DNA from: a virus
Virus record (IMG/VR): IMGVR_UViG_3300009152_000216
Coordinates: 1-23,379 of that record
Strand: one strand, 5' to 3'
Length of the DNA stretch: 23,379 nucleotides
The notes beneath the pieces were generated by a model. It had not been told where the DNA came from. It saw only the letters and a list, made by a program, of their open reading frames with translations, and made no database searches. Positions 7,082-14,015 of this stretch are shown in pieces (position 1 is the first letter of the stretch; each line of letters opens with the position of its first letter). Position numbers and translations under genes: made by a program.

Positions 7082-8185
7082 ATGTCGGTCCTTAATGAAG
7101 AATTAGATAAAATATTGTCGGTAATGAAAATAGTTTCAGAGCAGGAAGATTCAAATGAACAAATGAATGTTAATTTGAAAAAAACTGTGGAAGTATTAAA
7201 ATATCTTAGATTATATTCTAAAAATATTGAAAAAATGTTGGTGGAAATCAGCGTCATGGGTACATCTCAAATTATAGATTTTCATTTATTAGAAAGAGGT
7301 CTTAAAACAGTATTACTTAAAAAAGGAGATAAAAAGAAAAACGTTGAAGAATATTTTAATAAAATTATTTCATCATTAAAATTAAGAGATAAATCAGGAT
7401 ATGGTCCTGATTCAGATGATGATTATGGATTTGAAGTTGAGGAACCTTCTATTGTACCTAAAAAGGTATATAGAAAAGAAATATTTGAATTACAAGTAGA
7501 GCTATTAAAAATGCAAGAATGGTTGAAAGAATCAAATAGAACCGTAATTATCGTGTTTGAAGGTAGAGATTCTGCGGGTAAAGGAAGTACAATTAAAAAA
7601 TTTACAGAAAATCTTAATCCAAGATATTATAATATTATCGCATTAGGAGTCCCAACTCCTGAAGATAGACAAGATTGGTGGAACAGATATAAAAAAGAAA
7701 TTAAACCAGGAATGATTAATCTATTTGACAGAAGTTGGTATAATAGAGGTTTAGTTGAGCCAGTAATGGGGTATGGTAGTCCTGAAGAATATGAAGATTT
7801 TATGAAGAATGTAGAAGGATTTGAAATGGATTTGGTTAAAGAAGGAGATTACCTTTTTAAATTATGGTTTTCAATTGACAAAGGAACACAAAAAAGAAGA
7901 TTTGATATTAGACAACAATCTCCATTAAAATATTGGAAATATTCGCCAAACGATTCTAAAATGCAAGATTTATGGGATAGATTTACAGAATTTAAAGAAA
8001 AACTATTCGATAAAACTTCTACAATTAATCACCCATGGGTTATTGTTGACGCTGAAGACAAAAGAGTTTCAGGTTTAAACGCAATTAGATATATTCTACA
8101 AAATTTACCTTATAAAGGTAAAGACGAGAAGGTTTTAGACAAATCTTACCCTGAAGCATTAGCAGTTTTAAGACCAAAATCATAA
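7082..8185 (+). CDS. ppk2: Polyphosphate kinase 2 family protein
   Basis: A 367-residue protein. PPK2 enzymes move phosphate between polyphosphate and nucleotides (commonly polyP plus NDP or NMP to a higher phosphate). All family signatures are present: Walker A FEGRDSAGKGST (159-170), Walker B region INLFDRSWYNR (212-222), the lid-side VEPVMGY, SPLKYWKYSPND (280-291) and HPWVIVDAEDKR (317-328). The catalytic domain occupies about 128-345. The first about 125 residues are extra compared with the usual 230-300-residue enzymes and look helical, with an acidic loop (GPDSDDDYGFEVEEP). A TATTTAT motif 18 bases upstream suggests late expression. Substrate class (NMP or NDP) cannot be read reliably. 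It would regenerate NTPs/dNTPs from host polyphosphate late in infection, or consume polyphosphate; both are inference. Confidence 0.92.
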   Translation: MSVLNEELDKILSVMKIVSEQEDSNEQMNVNLKKTVEVLKYLRLYSKNIEKMLVEISVMGTSQIIDFHLLERGLKTVLLKKGDKKKNVEEYFNKIISSLKLRDKSGYGPDSDDDYGFEVEEPSIVPKKVYRKEIFELQVELLKMQEWLKESNRTVIIVFEGRDSAGKGSTIKKFTENLNPRYYNIIALGVPTPEDRQDWWNRYKKEIKPGMINLFDRSWYNRGLVEPVMGYGSPEEYEDFMKNVEGFEMDLVKEGDYLFKLWFSIDKGTQKRRFDIRQQSPLKYWKYSPNDSKMQDLWDRFTEFKEKLFDKTSTINHPWVIVDAEDKRVSGLNAIRYILQNLPYKGKDEKVLDKSYPEALAVLRPKS

Positions 8186-8213
8186 TAAATTAAGCAATCT
8201 TTTAATTAAAAAG

Positions 8214-8221
8214 TATTTATA
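8214..8221 (+). promoter_or_regulatory. TATTTATA late-type motif upstream of endolysin
   Basis: TATTTATA lies 19 bases before the endolysin ATG at 8241, in the orientation and spacing seen upstream of other late-type genes here. Confidence 0.4.
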
Positions 8222-8240
8222 GTAATAAACTTAAATTACT

Positions 8241-9077
8241 ATGATACTAAAAATTGGCTCTTCAGGAGAAGACGTAAAAAAACTCCAATCAAAATTAGGT
8301 TTGAACGCTGATGGCGTATTTGGACCAGGAACTGAAACTGCCGTTAAAAAATGGCAAATAGATAATGATTTAGCCGCTGACGGAATTGTTGGTGAAGGAA
8401 CTTGGGGTAAAATGTTCCCACAACAATTAATTACCGAACCAGCTCCTGTTAAATCATCAACTCCATCAGGTAGTGGATTTAAATTAGAGAATCTAAAAGG
8501 TCACATACCTGATTCAGTAATTGCTCAAATTCCTGATACCGCTAAAAAGTTTAACATAACAACACCATTAAGATTAGCACACTTTTTAGCTCAGTGTGGA
8601 CACGAATCAGGTGGTTTTAAAGCAGTACAGGAAAATTTAAACTATTCTGCAACTGGTCTTAAAGGTACTTTTTCAAAATACTTTAAAGAGGCTGGTTTGG
8701 CGGAATCATATCAAAGAAATCCACAAAAAATTGCAAGTCGAGTTTATGGTGGAAGAATGGGTAATGGTCCTGAGTCTACTGGAGATGGATATAAATTCCG
8801 TGGAAGAGGTTACATTCAATTAACAGGAAAAGACAATTATACAAACTTTGCCAAATTTATCGGTGAAGACACAATTGCTAATCCTGATTTAGTTGCAACA
8901 AAATATCCATTAGCATCAGCAGCGTTTTTTTTCGATTCAAATAAACTTTGGTCTATTTGTGATAAAGGGGCTGATGTCGCAACAGTAACTGCTGTAACTA
9001 AAAGAGTTAATGGTGGAACTATAGGCTTACCTGATAGAATTAAGCACTTCCAAGAATATTATCATTTACTATCATAA
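8241..9077 (+). CDS. Endolysin: peptidoglycan-binding domain plus GH19 catalytic domain
   Basis: A 278-residue protein that cuts the sugar backbone of peptidoglycan at the end of infection. Residues 3-58 are a PG_binding_1 domain with two repeats (LGLNADGVFGPGTETAVKKW and DNDLAADGIVGEGTWGKM). A Pro/Ser linker follows (61-78). Residues about 84-278 are a glycoside hydrolase 19 lysozyme/chitinase-like domain: AHFLAQCGHESGGF holds the catalytic Glu122, then FRGRGYIQLTGKDNY (186-200) and TKRVNGG (253-259). It has no signal peptide and no targeting peptide, so release would need a holin. The length is typical of this fusion. It follows PPK2 by 55 bases with its own TATTTATA motif. Confidence 0.92.
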   Translation: MILKIGSSGEDVKKLQSKLGLNADGVFGPGTETAVKKWQIDNDLAADGIVGEGTWGKMFPQQLITEPAPVKSSTPSGSGFKLENLKGHIPDSVIAQIPDTAKKFNITTPLRLAHFLAQCGHESGGFKAVQENLNYSATGLKGTFSKYFKEAGLAESYQRNPQKIASRVYGGRMGNGPESTGDGYKFRGRGYIQLTGKDNYTNFAKFIGEDTIANPDLVATKYPLASAAFFFDSNKLWSICDKGADVATVTAVTKRVNGGTIGLPDRIKHFQEYYHLLS

Positions 9078-9078
9078 T

Positions 9079-9109
9079 TTTGTAATTAATAGAATTAATA
9101 CTATTTTTG
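9079..9109 (+). promoter_or_regulatory. Bacteroidetes-type promoter
   Basis: TTTG (9079-9082), 19-base spacer, TATTTTTG (9102-9109) fit the Bacteroidetes -33 TTTG / -7 TAnnTTTG consensus. The ATG of the next gene is at 9121, leaving only a very short leader. Confidence 0.6.
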
Positions 9110-9120
9110 AAAAAGAAATT

Positions 9121-9351
9121 ATGTTAATAAAAGCGAGTATTGCAAAAGCAATTTATGATTTTGAGTGGGTTTTAAGAGTATTAGAATCTTCAAGAGACGA
9201 AAGTCATATGGACTGTACATTGAAGTGCTTTTATTTGTGGGAAAAAAAATATTCTAGTTCAAAAGAAAAAAAATTAATCATAAAATTAAAAAGTAATTTT
9301 TGGGTTTTATTTAAAAATAAAAACATACATGTCAGACCATATATCATATAA
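9121..9351 (+). CDS. Small hypothetical protein
   Basis: A 76-residue protein, basic, with a helical N-terminal half (MLIKASIAKAIYDFEWVLRV) and a Lys-rich middle (SSSKEKKLIIKLKS). No family is recognised. It starts 11 bases after a good host-type -7 element and overlaps the metallopeptidase gene by 23 bases (9329-9351) in another frame, so the two form one transcript. Being driven by a host-type promoter, it is probably an early gene. Confidence 0.5.
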   Translation: MLIKASIAKAIYDFEWVLRVLESSRDESHMDCTLKCFYLWEKKYSSSKEKKLIIKLKSNFWVLFKNKNIHVRPYII

Positions 9352-9748
9352 TAGTGAATTTTTACCAAGTATAACCATCTTTGTTGTTTTTTCAGACGAC
9401 CCACAGTACGAACAACTTAAACCATTATTTGAAGAATATGGGTATGGGTTTATGGTTCCAAATAAAAATATAATTTTAATTGATGGGGAAATTCTTTTGG
9501 AAAATGGGAATACTGAGGATTTGTTAAAATTCATAGAAGCTCATGAAATTGCACATGTTATTTTAAATCATGATGGCCCAAGAGATGAAGATGAAGAATT
9601 AGATGCTGATTTAGGTGCGTATTTATTACTATCCCGAAATAATAACATAAGAGCAATAAAACCTTTATTAAAACATTTTAAAGAACGTCATGGTATTAAA
9701 TTTGATGAAAAATTATTAGATAGAGTAAAAAAACACTTTCCAGACTAG
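9329..9748 (+). CDS. Zinc metallopeptidase-like protein (HExxH, ImmA/IrrE-like pattern)
   Basis: A 139-residue protein. The HEIAH motif at residues 72-76 (FIEAHEIAHVILNH) is a zincin zinc site, followed by an acidic stretch and ELDADLGAYLLL (90-101), where E90 or D92 would be the third ligand, as in IrrE/ImmA (M78) and related phage peptidases ('E..AD..A..LL'). The N-terminal half may be the usual accessory sheet (ITIFVVFSDDPQYEQLKP). Known M78 enzymes cut repressors or regulators; the target here is unknown. It overlaps the preceding small gene and is followed by a terminator at 9834-9872. Confidence 0.7.
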   Translation: MSDHISYNSEFLPSITIFVVFSDDPQYEQLKPLFEEYGYGFMVPNKNIILIDGEILLENGNTEDLLKFIEAHEIAHVILNHDGPRDEDEELDADLGAYLLLSRNNNIRAIKPLLKHFKERHGIKFDEKLLDRVKKHFPD

Positions 9749-9778
9749 CTCAAACTTGACTTTTTTAAACTAATATCA

Positions 9779-9872
9779 TATTTATTTGTACACATCGCTC
9801 CACAAGGAGTGTTCTCATATATCCCTTTTCCAAAAGACCCGCGAAATTTATTTTGTCGGGTCTTATTTTTTT
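9779..9872 (+). ncRNA. Candidate small RNA or structured 3' UTR
   Basis: TATTTAT at 9779-9785 is followed by a 6-bp hairpin (CGCTCC-ACAA-GGAGTG, 9796-9811, with one G-U pair) and then the strong terminator at 9834-9872. The arrangement mirrors the stretch at 17365-17462. Because a gene ends just upstream at 9748, this could simply be that gene's 3' UTR rather than a separate RNA. Confidence 0.3.
9834..9872 (+). terminator. Rho-independent terminator
   Basis: AAGACCCG (9834-9841) pairs perfectly with CGGGTCTT (9857-9864), loop of 15, followed by an A and a T-run to about 9871. The -33 element of the next promoter (9852-9855) lies inside the loop, so the terminator and the next promoter overlap. 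Confidence 0.85.
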
Positions 9873-9882
9873 ATTATATTTG
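9852..9882 (+). promoter_or_regulatory. Bacteroidetes-type promoter
   Basis: TTTG (9852-9855), 19-base spacer, TATATTTG (9875-9882), an exact consensus match. It precedes the ATG at 9900, which is why that start is preferred over the upstream in-frame one. Confidence 0.7.
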
Positions 9883-9899
9883 TAGAAATATTTAGAAAA

Positions 9900-10535
9900 A
9901 TGGAACCAGAGAAAGACATATTTGACGAGTGGGATGAGGACAGACTTAAATCCCCATGGATTGTAAGAAAATTAGAATTTATTCCATTATGGTGGAATCA
10001 TGAAGGTAGGTATCTACATAGAAACGTTTGGACAGGGATAAAGAATATTTGGTATTGGTTACCAATTATTTGGAAAGACAGAAATTGGGACTCTCACTAC
10101 ATCTTTGAGATTATGATGCATAAACTCAAAGCTCAATCAAAATATATTGGAGGTAGAGGTATTCATTTACGTGCTGAAAGAGATGCTGAAGTTATGATGA
10201 CATGTGTCAAATTGATGAAATTTATTCAAGATGACTTTTATAGCTCAGAGTACTCAGATTATCATAAAACAAAACATTGGTTTGAAGATGTACCAGGAAA
10301 AGAAGGTTATAGCTCTTGGGAGTCTAGACTTTTAGAAGAAAACTTTGACGATTATTTTAAGAAATACCCTCTAATTTACAAGAAAGTCCTAAATGGAGAA
10401 GGTATGTTTAAAAGAAAAGGTCGTGAAGATGATAAACAGGTTATTGCGATGAATATTGCTCATATTAATCATGACAGAGCAAGAAAGTTACTATTCAAGT
10501 TAATGGAAGAAAATATTGAACGTTGGTGGGATTAA
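9900..10535 (+). CDS. Conserved hypothetical phage protein, Trp-rich
   Basis: A 211-residue protein beginning MEPEKDIFDEWDEDR. An upstream in-frame ATG at 9786 is rejected because it lies before the terminator and promoter. The protein is rich in aromatics in its first third (IPLWWNHEG, NIWYWLPIIWKDRNWD) and has charged, helical middle and C-terminal parts (GGRGIHLRAERDAEVMM; INHDRARKLLFKLMEENIERWW). I associate this W-Y-W-L-P-I-I-W-x-D-R-x-W-D pattern with an uncharacterised phage family, but no function is known to me. It is the first gene of an operon with the 51-residue ORF, phosphoesterase, helical protein and receiver-like protein, driven by a consensus host-type promoter. Confidence 0.75.
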   Translation: MEPEKDIFDEWDEDRLKSPWIVRKLEFIPLWWNHEGRYLHRNVWTGIKNIWYWLPIIWKDRNWDSHYIFEIMMHKLKAQSKYIGGRGIHLRAERDAEVMMTCVKLMKFIQDDFYSSEYSDYHKTKHWFEDVPGKEGYSSWESRLLEENFDDYFKKYPLIYKKVLNGEGMFKRKGREDDKQVIAMNIAHINHDRARKLLFKLMEENIERWWD

Positions 10536-10550
10536 TAAAATTTAAAAATT

Positions 10551-10706
10551 ATGTGGAAAGTTTATCTATTAATGGTTATTGTAGTCGGAATTATTTCGTA
10601 TCTTTGGGTTCGAGGAATTGACTACATGAAAGAAAATCATCCTGACTATAAGGGGGATGACTTATTTGGAAAATTTGAAGAAGACGATAAAGACAATATA
10701 TTATGA
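10551..10706 (+). CDS. 51-residue membrane protein (short ORF)
   Basis: ATG at 10551 opens a 51-codon frame, MWKVYLLMVIVVGIISYLWV and onwards, ending with TGA at 10704-10706. It has one hydrophobic segment at residues 5-20 and an acidic cytoplasmic or periplasmic tail (DDLFGKFEEDDKDN). The stop overlaps the ATG of the phosphoesterase gene (ATGA at 10703-10706), a coupled arrangement that strongly supports it being real. No family is recognised. Confidence 0.65.
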   Translation: MWKVYLLMVIVVGIISYLWVRGIDYMKENHPDYKGDDLFGKFEEDDKDNIL

Positions 10707-11377
10707 AAATAACATTCATCAGCGACACGCACAACAAACACAACCACCTTACAAGTAAGGGGATGGGAAATATATTGGGTAGTGGAGACGTTTTAGTTCA
10801 CGCTGGTGATTGTACCAGTATGGGTAAGAGTCATGAAATTACAAAATTCTTGAATTGGTTTGGTATGACCGATTTTAAACATAAAATCTTTATTGCTGGT
10901 AACCACGATTTTGGTTTTGAGATGCATACTGACATTGCTGAAGAATTCAAAGAAAAAGGTATCATCTATCTTTTTGATAGTGAAGTTGTAATTGATGGTG
11001 TGAAGTTCTACGGTAGTCCTTGGCAACCTGAATTCTACGATTGGGCATTCAACCTACCAAGAGGAGAAAAACTTGCTGAGAAGTGGGCTAAAATCCCTGG
11101 TAATACCGATATCTTAATCACTCACGGTCCTGCTCACGGAATGTTAGATTGGACTATGTCAGGACAAAGAGTTGGTTGTGAAGATTTGTTTCACAGAATT
11201 ATGGAAGTTCAACCAAAAATTCATGTTTGTGGACATATCCATTGTGCTTACGGTCAAAAAACCTTTAATGGTGTTGAATTCTTAAATGCATCTGTTCTTG
11301 ATGAAAGATATGATTATGCAAACAAACCAATTGTTATAGATTTTGATATTGAAACAAAAGAAATTAATTATCCATGA
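10703..11377 (+). CDS. Calcineurin-like metallophosphoesterase
   Basis: A 224-residue protein with all five dimetal motifs in order: ISDTH (6-10), HAGDCT (33-38), GNHDF (66-70), THGPAHG (140-146), CGHIH (176-180). Typical substrates are phosphodiesters or phosphomonoesters (nucleic-acid ends, cyclic nucleotides, lipids); the sequence alone does not choose. Length and motif spacing are normal for a single-domain enzyme, with no signal peptide, so it is cytoplasmic. It is translationally coupled upstream (ATGA) to the 51-residue ORF and downstream (ATGA at 11374-11377) to the 70-residue protein, and shares the transcript with a cyclic-phosphate-processing receiver-like protein, which hints at a nucleotide or RNA-end substrate. 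Confidence 0.9.
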   Translation: MKITFISDTHNKHNHLTSKGMGNILGSGDVLVHAGDCTSMGKSHEITKFLNWFGMTDFKHKIFIAGNHDFGFEMHTDIAEEFKEKGIIYLFDSEVVIDGVKFYGSPWQPEFYDWAFNLPRGEKLAEKWAKIPGNTDILITHGPAHGMLDWTMSGQRVGCEDLFHRIMEVQPKIHVCGHIHCAYGQKTFNGVEFLNASVLDERYDYANKPIVIDFDIETKEINYP

Positions 11378-11586
11378 AAAATAAGATAAACGATGGCCAT
11401 TATTTAGAATTAATGGATAGATTACATGTACAAACATGTATGATAGATGACCACTTAGTAAGTCATCCATTAACAAAAAAAATAAAAAAGGCTAAAAAAC
11501 TTATTGATAGTGCGGTAATGTCTTTAGCTGAAGCATATCAAATTGTAGGTAATGAATCTTATAAAAAAATAAAGAAAAATGATTAA
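11374..11586 (+). CDS. Small helical hypothetical protein
   Basis: A 70-residue, Lys-rich, probably all-helical protein (YLELMDRLHVQTCMIDDHLV; KKAKKLIDSAVMSLAEAYQI). Its ATG overlaps the phosphoesterase stop (ATGA) and its end overlaps the next start by 8 bases, so it is locked into this operon between two predicted phosphate-handling enzymes. No family is recognised. A small adaptor or subunit role is possible. Confidence 0.6.
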   Translation: MKNKINDGHYLELMDRLHVQTCMIDDHLVSHPLTKKIKKAKKLIDSAVMSLAEAYQIVGNESYKKIKKND

Positions 11587-11983
11587 AATTTATTTAGATG
11601 ATGTAAGAACTCCTGTGGATAAAGATTGGATTATCGTAAGAGATTACGAACAATTTGTATCTAAAATTCAAGACATTGGATTGGAAAACATTGAGTTAAT
11701 TTCTTTGGACCATGACTTGGGGGACACTGCAATGTCTGAATGGCATAAAAATGTTTATCACAACTATACTTTAAATTACGATAACATTTTAGAAAAAACA
11801 GGAATGGATTGCACCAAGTGGTTAGTAGAACAATGGTTAGATGGAAAACCTGTGGTAGATGTGGTAGTTCATTCTGCAAATGCAATTGGAAGTGCTAACA
11901 TGATGGGATATATTAACAATTATCGACACATAAATAGATTACCTCAAAATTGTGTTAGAGTGAGAATAGAACATACCGTATAA
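11579..11983 (+). CDS. Cyclic-phosphate-processing receiver-like (cREC) protein
   Basis: A 134-residue protein. LDDVRTP (6-12), LDHDLG (43-48) and VHSANAIGSANM (97-108) match the receiver-derived family annotated as cyclic-phosphate processing receiver (cREC), predicted to act on cyclic phosphates in nucleic-acid or nucleotide metabolism rather than to be a phosphorelay receiver. The conserved His45, the acidic DD pair at 7-8 and the HSAN motif would form the site. It overlaps the 70-residue gene by 8 bases and ends just before a strong terminator, so it closes the operon 9900-11983. The family call is fairly firm; the biochemical activity is prediction only. Confidence 0.78.
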   Translation: MIKIYLDDVRTPVDKDWIIVRDYEQFVSKIQDIGLENIELISLDHDLGDTAMSEWHKNVYHNYTLNYDNILEKTGMDCTKWLVEQWLDGKPVVDVVVHSANAIGSANMMGYINNYRHINRLPQNCVRVRIEHTV

Positions 11984-11984
11984 T

Positions 11985-12012
11985 AAAAGGTGGAGAAATC
12001 CACCTTTTTTGG
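11985..12012 (+). terminator. Rho-independent terminator
   Basis: AAAAGGTGG (11985-11993) pairs with CCACCTTTT (12000-12008), loop of 6, then more T. It starts two bases after the end of the receiver-like gene. Confidence 0.88.
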
Positions 12013-12019
12013 TATTTAT
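12013..12019 (+). promoter_or_regulatory. TATTTAT motif adjacent to start codon
   Basis: TATTTAT lies only 4 bases before the ATG at 12024. The same short spacing recurs before the genes starting at 13958 and 22237. If it is a -10-type element, the transcript would be nearly leaderless. Confidence 0.3.
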
Positions 12020-12023
12020 TAAT

Positions 12024-12677
12024 ATGGGTGCAGAACAAAGTCAATTTTCAAGATTACCAAAAAAACAATTAGTATTTATTTCTGAAAAGTTAGTCGACCA
12101 AGAATTTCCTATCGGGAACCCTTATGATGGTTTTGAAAGTGCTTATATTACTTTACAAGAAGTTTCAAGATATTTTAGTATTGAAGCCGTTCAAGAAGAT
12201 GTTGAATTTTTTGCAAAATTTTTAGAATTAAATGAAAACATCATTGCAGACCTTTTCGCAAACAACAGGAAACAAATGAATAACAGGCAACTGATTGAAC
12301 AATTAGAAATACCTGTTGCAAAGAGTTACGATTTACATTTTGAAACAAATGGCACCTGTACTTATACTGAATATAAATCTCAAGAATTTGATTGCTACGA
12401 TAAAGATTGGGTAAGAGATTCCGCATCACAACAAAGAGATGACGGTAATTGGAATATGTGGGATAGTAATGATATTCATCCAACAGAATATGAAAATTAC
12501 GAAGAAAGCGATTATGAGTTTGGTGATGTATCTGAAATTGATGAAACTGAAATTAAAACTGAATCTATTTTAGATAGACTTGTAATTGAAAATACATCGG
12601 ATGTTATTAAATGTTTAGACAAAAAAACTTTAATTAAATTAAAGTCTATTATTGAATCAAGACTTAGAATTATTTAA
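12024..12677 (+). CDS. Acidic hypothetical protein
   Basis: A 217-residue protein starting MGAEQSQFSRL. An in-frame TTG at 12009 is possible but lies within the terminator T-run, so the ATG at 12024 is preferred. It has a helical N-terminal half (ISIEKLVDQ-like and VEFFAKFLELNENIIADLF), a polar strand region with Cys and Tyr (GTCTYTEYKSQEFDCYDKDW), a strongly acidic stretch (NYEESDYEFGDVSEIDETE) and a C-terminal helix (KKTLIKLKSIIESRLRII). No family is recognised. The last 21 bases overlap the convergent gene at 12657. Confidence 0.6.
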   Translation: MGAEQSQFSRLPKKQLVFISEKLVDQEFPIGNPYDGFESAYITLQEVSRYFSIEAVQEDVEFFAKFLELNENIIADLFANNRKQMNNRQLIEQLEIPVAKSYDLHFETNGTCTYTEYKSQEFDCYDKDWVRDSASQQRDDGNWNMWDSNDIHPTEYENYEESDYEFGDVSEIDETEIKTESILDRLVIENTSDVIKCLDKKTLIKLKSIIESRLRII

Positions 12678-12899
12678 TTTAGATTCTTTTCGAGCCTGTT
12701 TCGCCAATTCACCCAAAGTGTTCTTTTTCTTATCTAACGGATGAACGTAACCTCTCTTATATTTCTGTTCAACTTCTACAGGTCCTGCGGTAGTTATTTT
12801 TGAATTATATCTCCAAATGGATATACATTCATCATCTTCGTATACAACCTCCCATTTGGTAGGTTTTACTGGTATTTTTGAATTAACGGGTATTGCCAT
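12657..12899 (-). CDS. Small hypothetical protein under a host-type promoter
   Basis: An 80-residue basic protein: a beta-like core KWEVVYEDDECISIWRYNSK followed by a Lys-rich tail (HPLDKKKNTLGELAKQARKE). No family is recognised. A TTTG-N20-TACCTTTG promoter ends 5 bases before the ATG, so its transcript should start at or next to the start codon. Its 3' end overlaps the convergent plus-strand gene by 21 bases, so transcripts from the two would be antisense there. Confidence 0.6.
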   Translation of the reverse strand: MAIPVNSKIPVKPTKWEVVYEDDECISIWRYNSKITTAGPVEVEQKYKRGYVHPLDKKKNTLGELAKQARKESKLNNSKS

Positions 12900-12903
12900 A
12901 AAA

Positions 12904-12935
12904 CAAAGGTACGTCTATTTTTAATCTTCTCCAAA
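12904..12935 (-). promoter_or_regulatory. Bacteroidetes-type promoter
   Basis: On the minus strand: TTTG (12935-12932), 20-base spacer, TACCTTTG (12911-12904), an exact consensus match. It overlaps the end of the upstream gene (stop at 12921-12923) and reads toward the start codon at 12899. Confidence 0.7.
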
Positions 12936-13958
12936 TTCTTCTTGCTCGCCAGAAGAGTAACAGAACTCATGTTGATTATATTGATTAGGATTACCATGAA
13001 CATTTAAGAATGTGGTTTGGTCCAATTCTATTGTCTTACATTGTTTTTTGGATTTAACCATTTTTTCCCCATCATAAACTCTAATGTTAAAATATTTGGA
13101 TTCGTTTGAAACACACCAGTTTTCACACATATGTTGTCTCGCATATTTGATAGTCGTATCATCGCAACCTCCAACATATTTTTTAACTTGTACTGGAACC
13201 CAAATACCTTCAGGATTTTTCACTAACATATCAATACCAATCATATCCATAAATGAATAATCTCCAGCATATACTACAACATTTTCAGAACCAATCTGCT
13301 CTGAAATATATTCATAAAATTTTTCTTCTATTATTGAACCTTCTTTTGTTTTTTGGGCAATTGTTTGATTAATTTTTTCTCTAATTTCTTTCTTATTATC
13401 GAGTTCAATTCTACCCATAAATTCTTCAAATGGTGTTACACCTGTGTTATTTTTATGGTTAAAAAAATATTCTAAAGCATTTTCAAATGATACACTATTT
13501 TTATAATGTTCAGGTAATTCTGAAGTCATCATATATGCCGCCGCAGTATAATTTGTGTTTAATTTATTTAATAAATCGTATTGTTTTTCTTCATTCCAAA
13601 TAACATATTGTTCAGTGAACTTAATCATTCTATCAATAATATATTTTCTAAGTTTTGGACAAGAAGTAACAAACTTATTTAAAGCACTCACGACCATTTC
13701 TCTTCTTTCCGAAAAGAACTCATGTTCTTTGTCATATTTAACCGCTCTAATTCCTGTAGTATAGGTAGACAAATATTCTATAACATAATTGTCCATGGCT
13801 TGTTTTACCTTTCTCGTATTCCTCATTAACTTGTTTTCGGCAAATTTACACCATCTATAGTCATTGGTATCTTGTGAGAAAAAGTCACACCCAACCATAA
13901 CTTTTTTAGAATTTTTTTGTTCTATTAAAACTTGTTTTATTTTTGTACGAATATCCAT
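12921..13958 (-). CDS. PD-(D/E)XK-like nuclease with capsid-targeting-type N-terminus
   Basis: A 345-residue protein. The first 13 residues, MDIRTKIKQVLIE, form a short amphipathic helix ending in LIE, then Q, as in T4 prohead-protease sites. The middle (about 30-200) is helical with no recognised domain. Residues about 207-262 carry a nuclease-like core: GSIIEEKFYEY (E211/E212), GIDMLV (D243) and VPVQVKKY (Q257-V-K259), the E...D...(E/Q)xK pattern of restriction-endonuclease-fold enzymes such as Mrr-type proteins. Six or more cysteines in the C-terminal third (CDD, CEN, WCV, CKT, CYS) might bind metal. A terminator lies just upstream at 13986-14008 and a TATTTATA motif 4 bases before the ATG. 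Packaging and injection are inferred; the nuclease call is moderate. Confidence 0.6.
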   Translation of the reverse strand: MDIRTKIKQVLIEQKNSKKVMVGCDFFSQDTNDYRWCKFAENKLMRNTRKVKQAMDNYVIEYLSTYTTGIRAVKYDKEHEFFSERREMVVSALNKFVTSCPKLRKYIIDRMIKFTEQYVIWNEEKQYDLLNKLNTNYTAAAYMMTSELPEHYKNSVSFENALEYFFNHKNNTGVTPFEEFMGRIELDNKKEIREKINQTIAQKTKEGSIIEEKFYEYISEQIGSENVVVYAGDYSFMDMIGIDMLVKNPEGIWVPVQVKKYVGGCDDTTIKYARQHMCENWCVSNESKYFNIRVYDGEKMVKSKKQCKTIELDQTTFLNVHGNPNQYNQHEFCYSSGEQEEFGED

Positions 13959-13962
13959 TGTG

Positions 13963-13970
13963 TATAAATA
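13963..13970 (-). promoter_or_regulatory. TATTTATA late-type motif
   Basis: Plus-strand TATAAATA reads TATTTATA toward the nuclease-like gene, 4 bases before its ATG at 13958. Confidence 0.35.
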
Positions 13971-13977
13971 TCTGTAA

Positions 13978-14008
13978 TAAATAAAAACCCCCTCTTTTGG
14001 AGGGGGTT
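13978..14008 (-). terminator. Rho-independent terminator
   Basis: Perfect 9-bp stem, AACCCCCTC (13986-13994) with GAGGGGGTT (14000-14008), 5-base loop. Read on minus it is followed by TTTTTATTTATT. It ends the transcript of the holin-like gene (14016-14267) before the nuclease-like gene. Confidence 0.88.
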
Positions 14009-14015
14009 AGTTAAT

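Noticed and set aside
9786-9899. Upstream in-frame start of the Trp-rich phage protein
   Set aside because: It would place the start before a strong terminator and a consensus promoter; the ATG at 9900 follows both.
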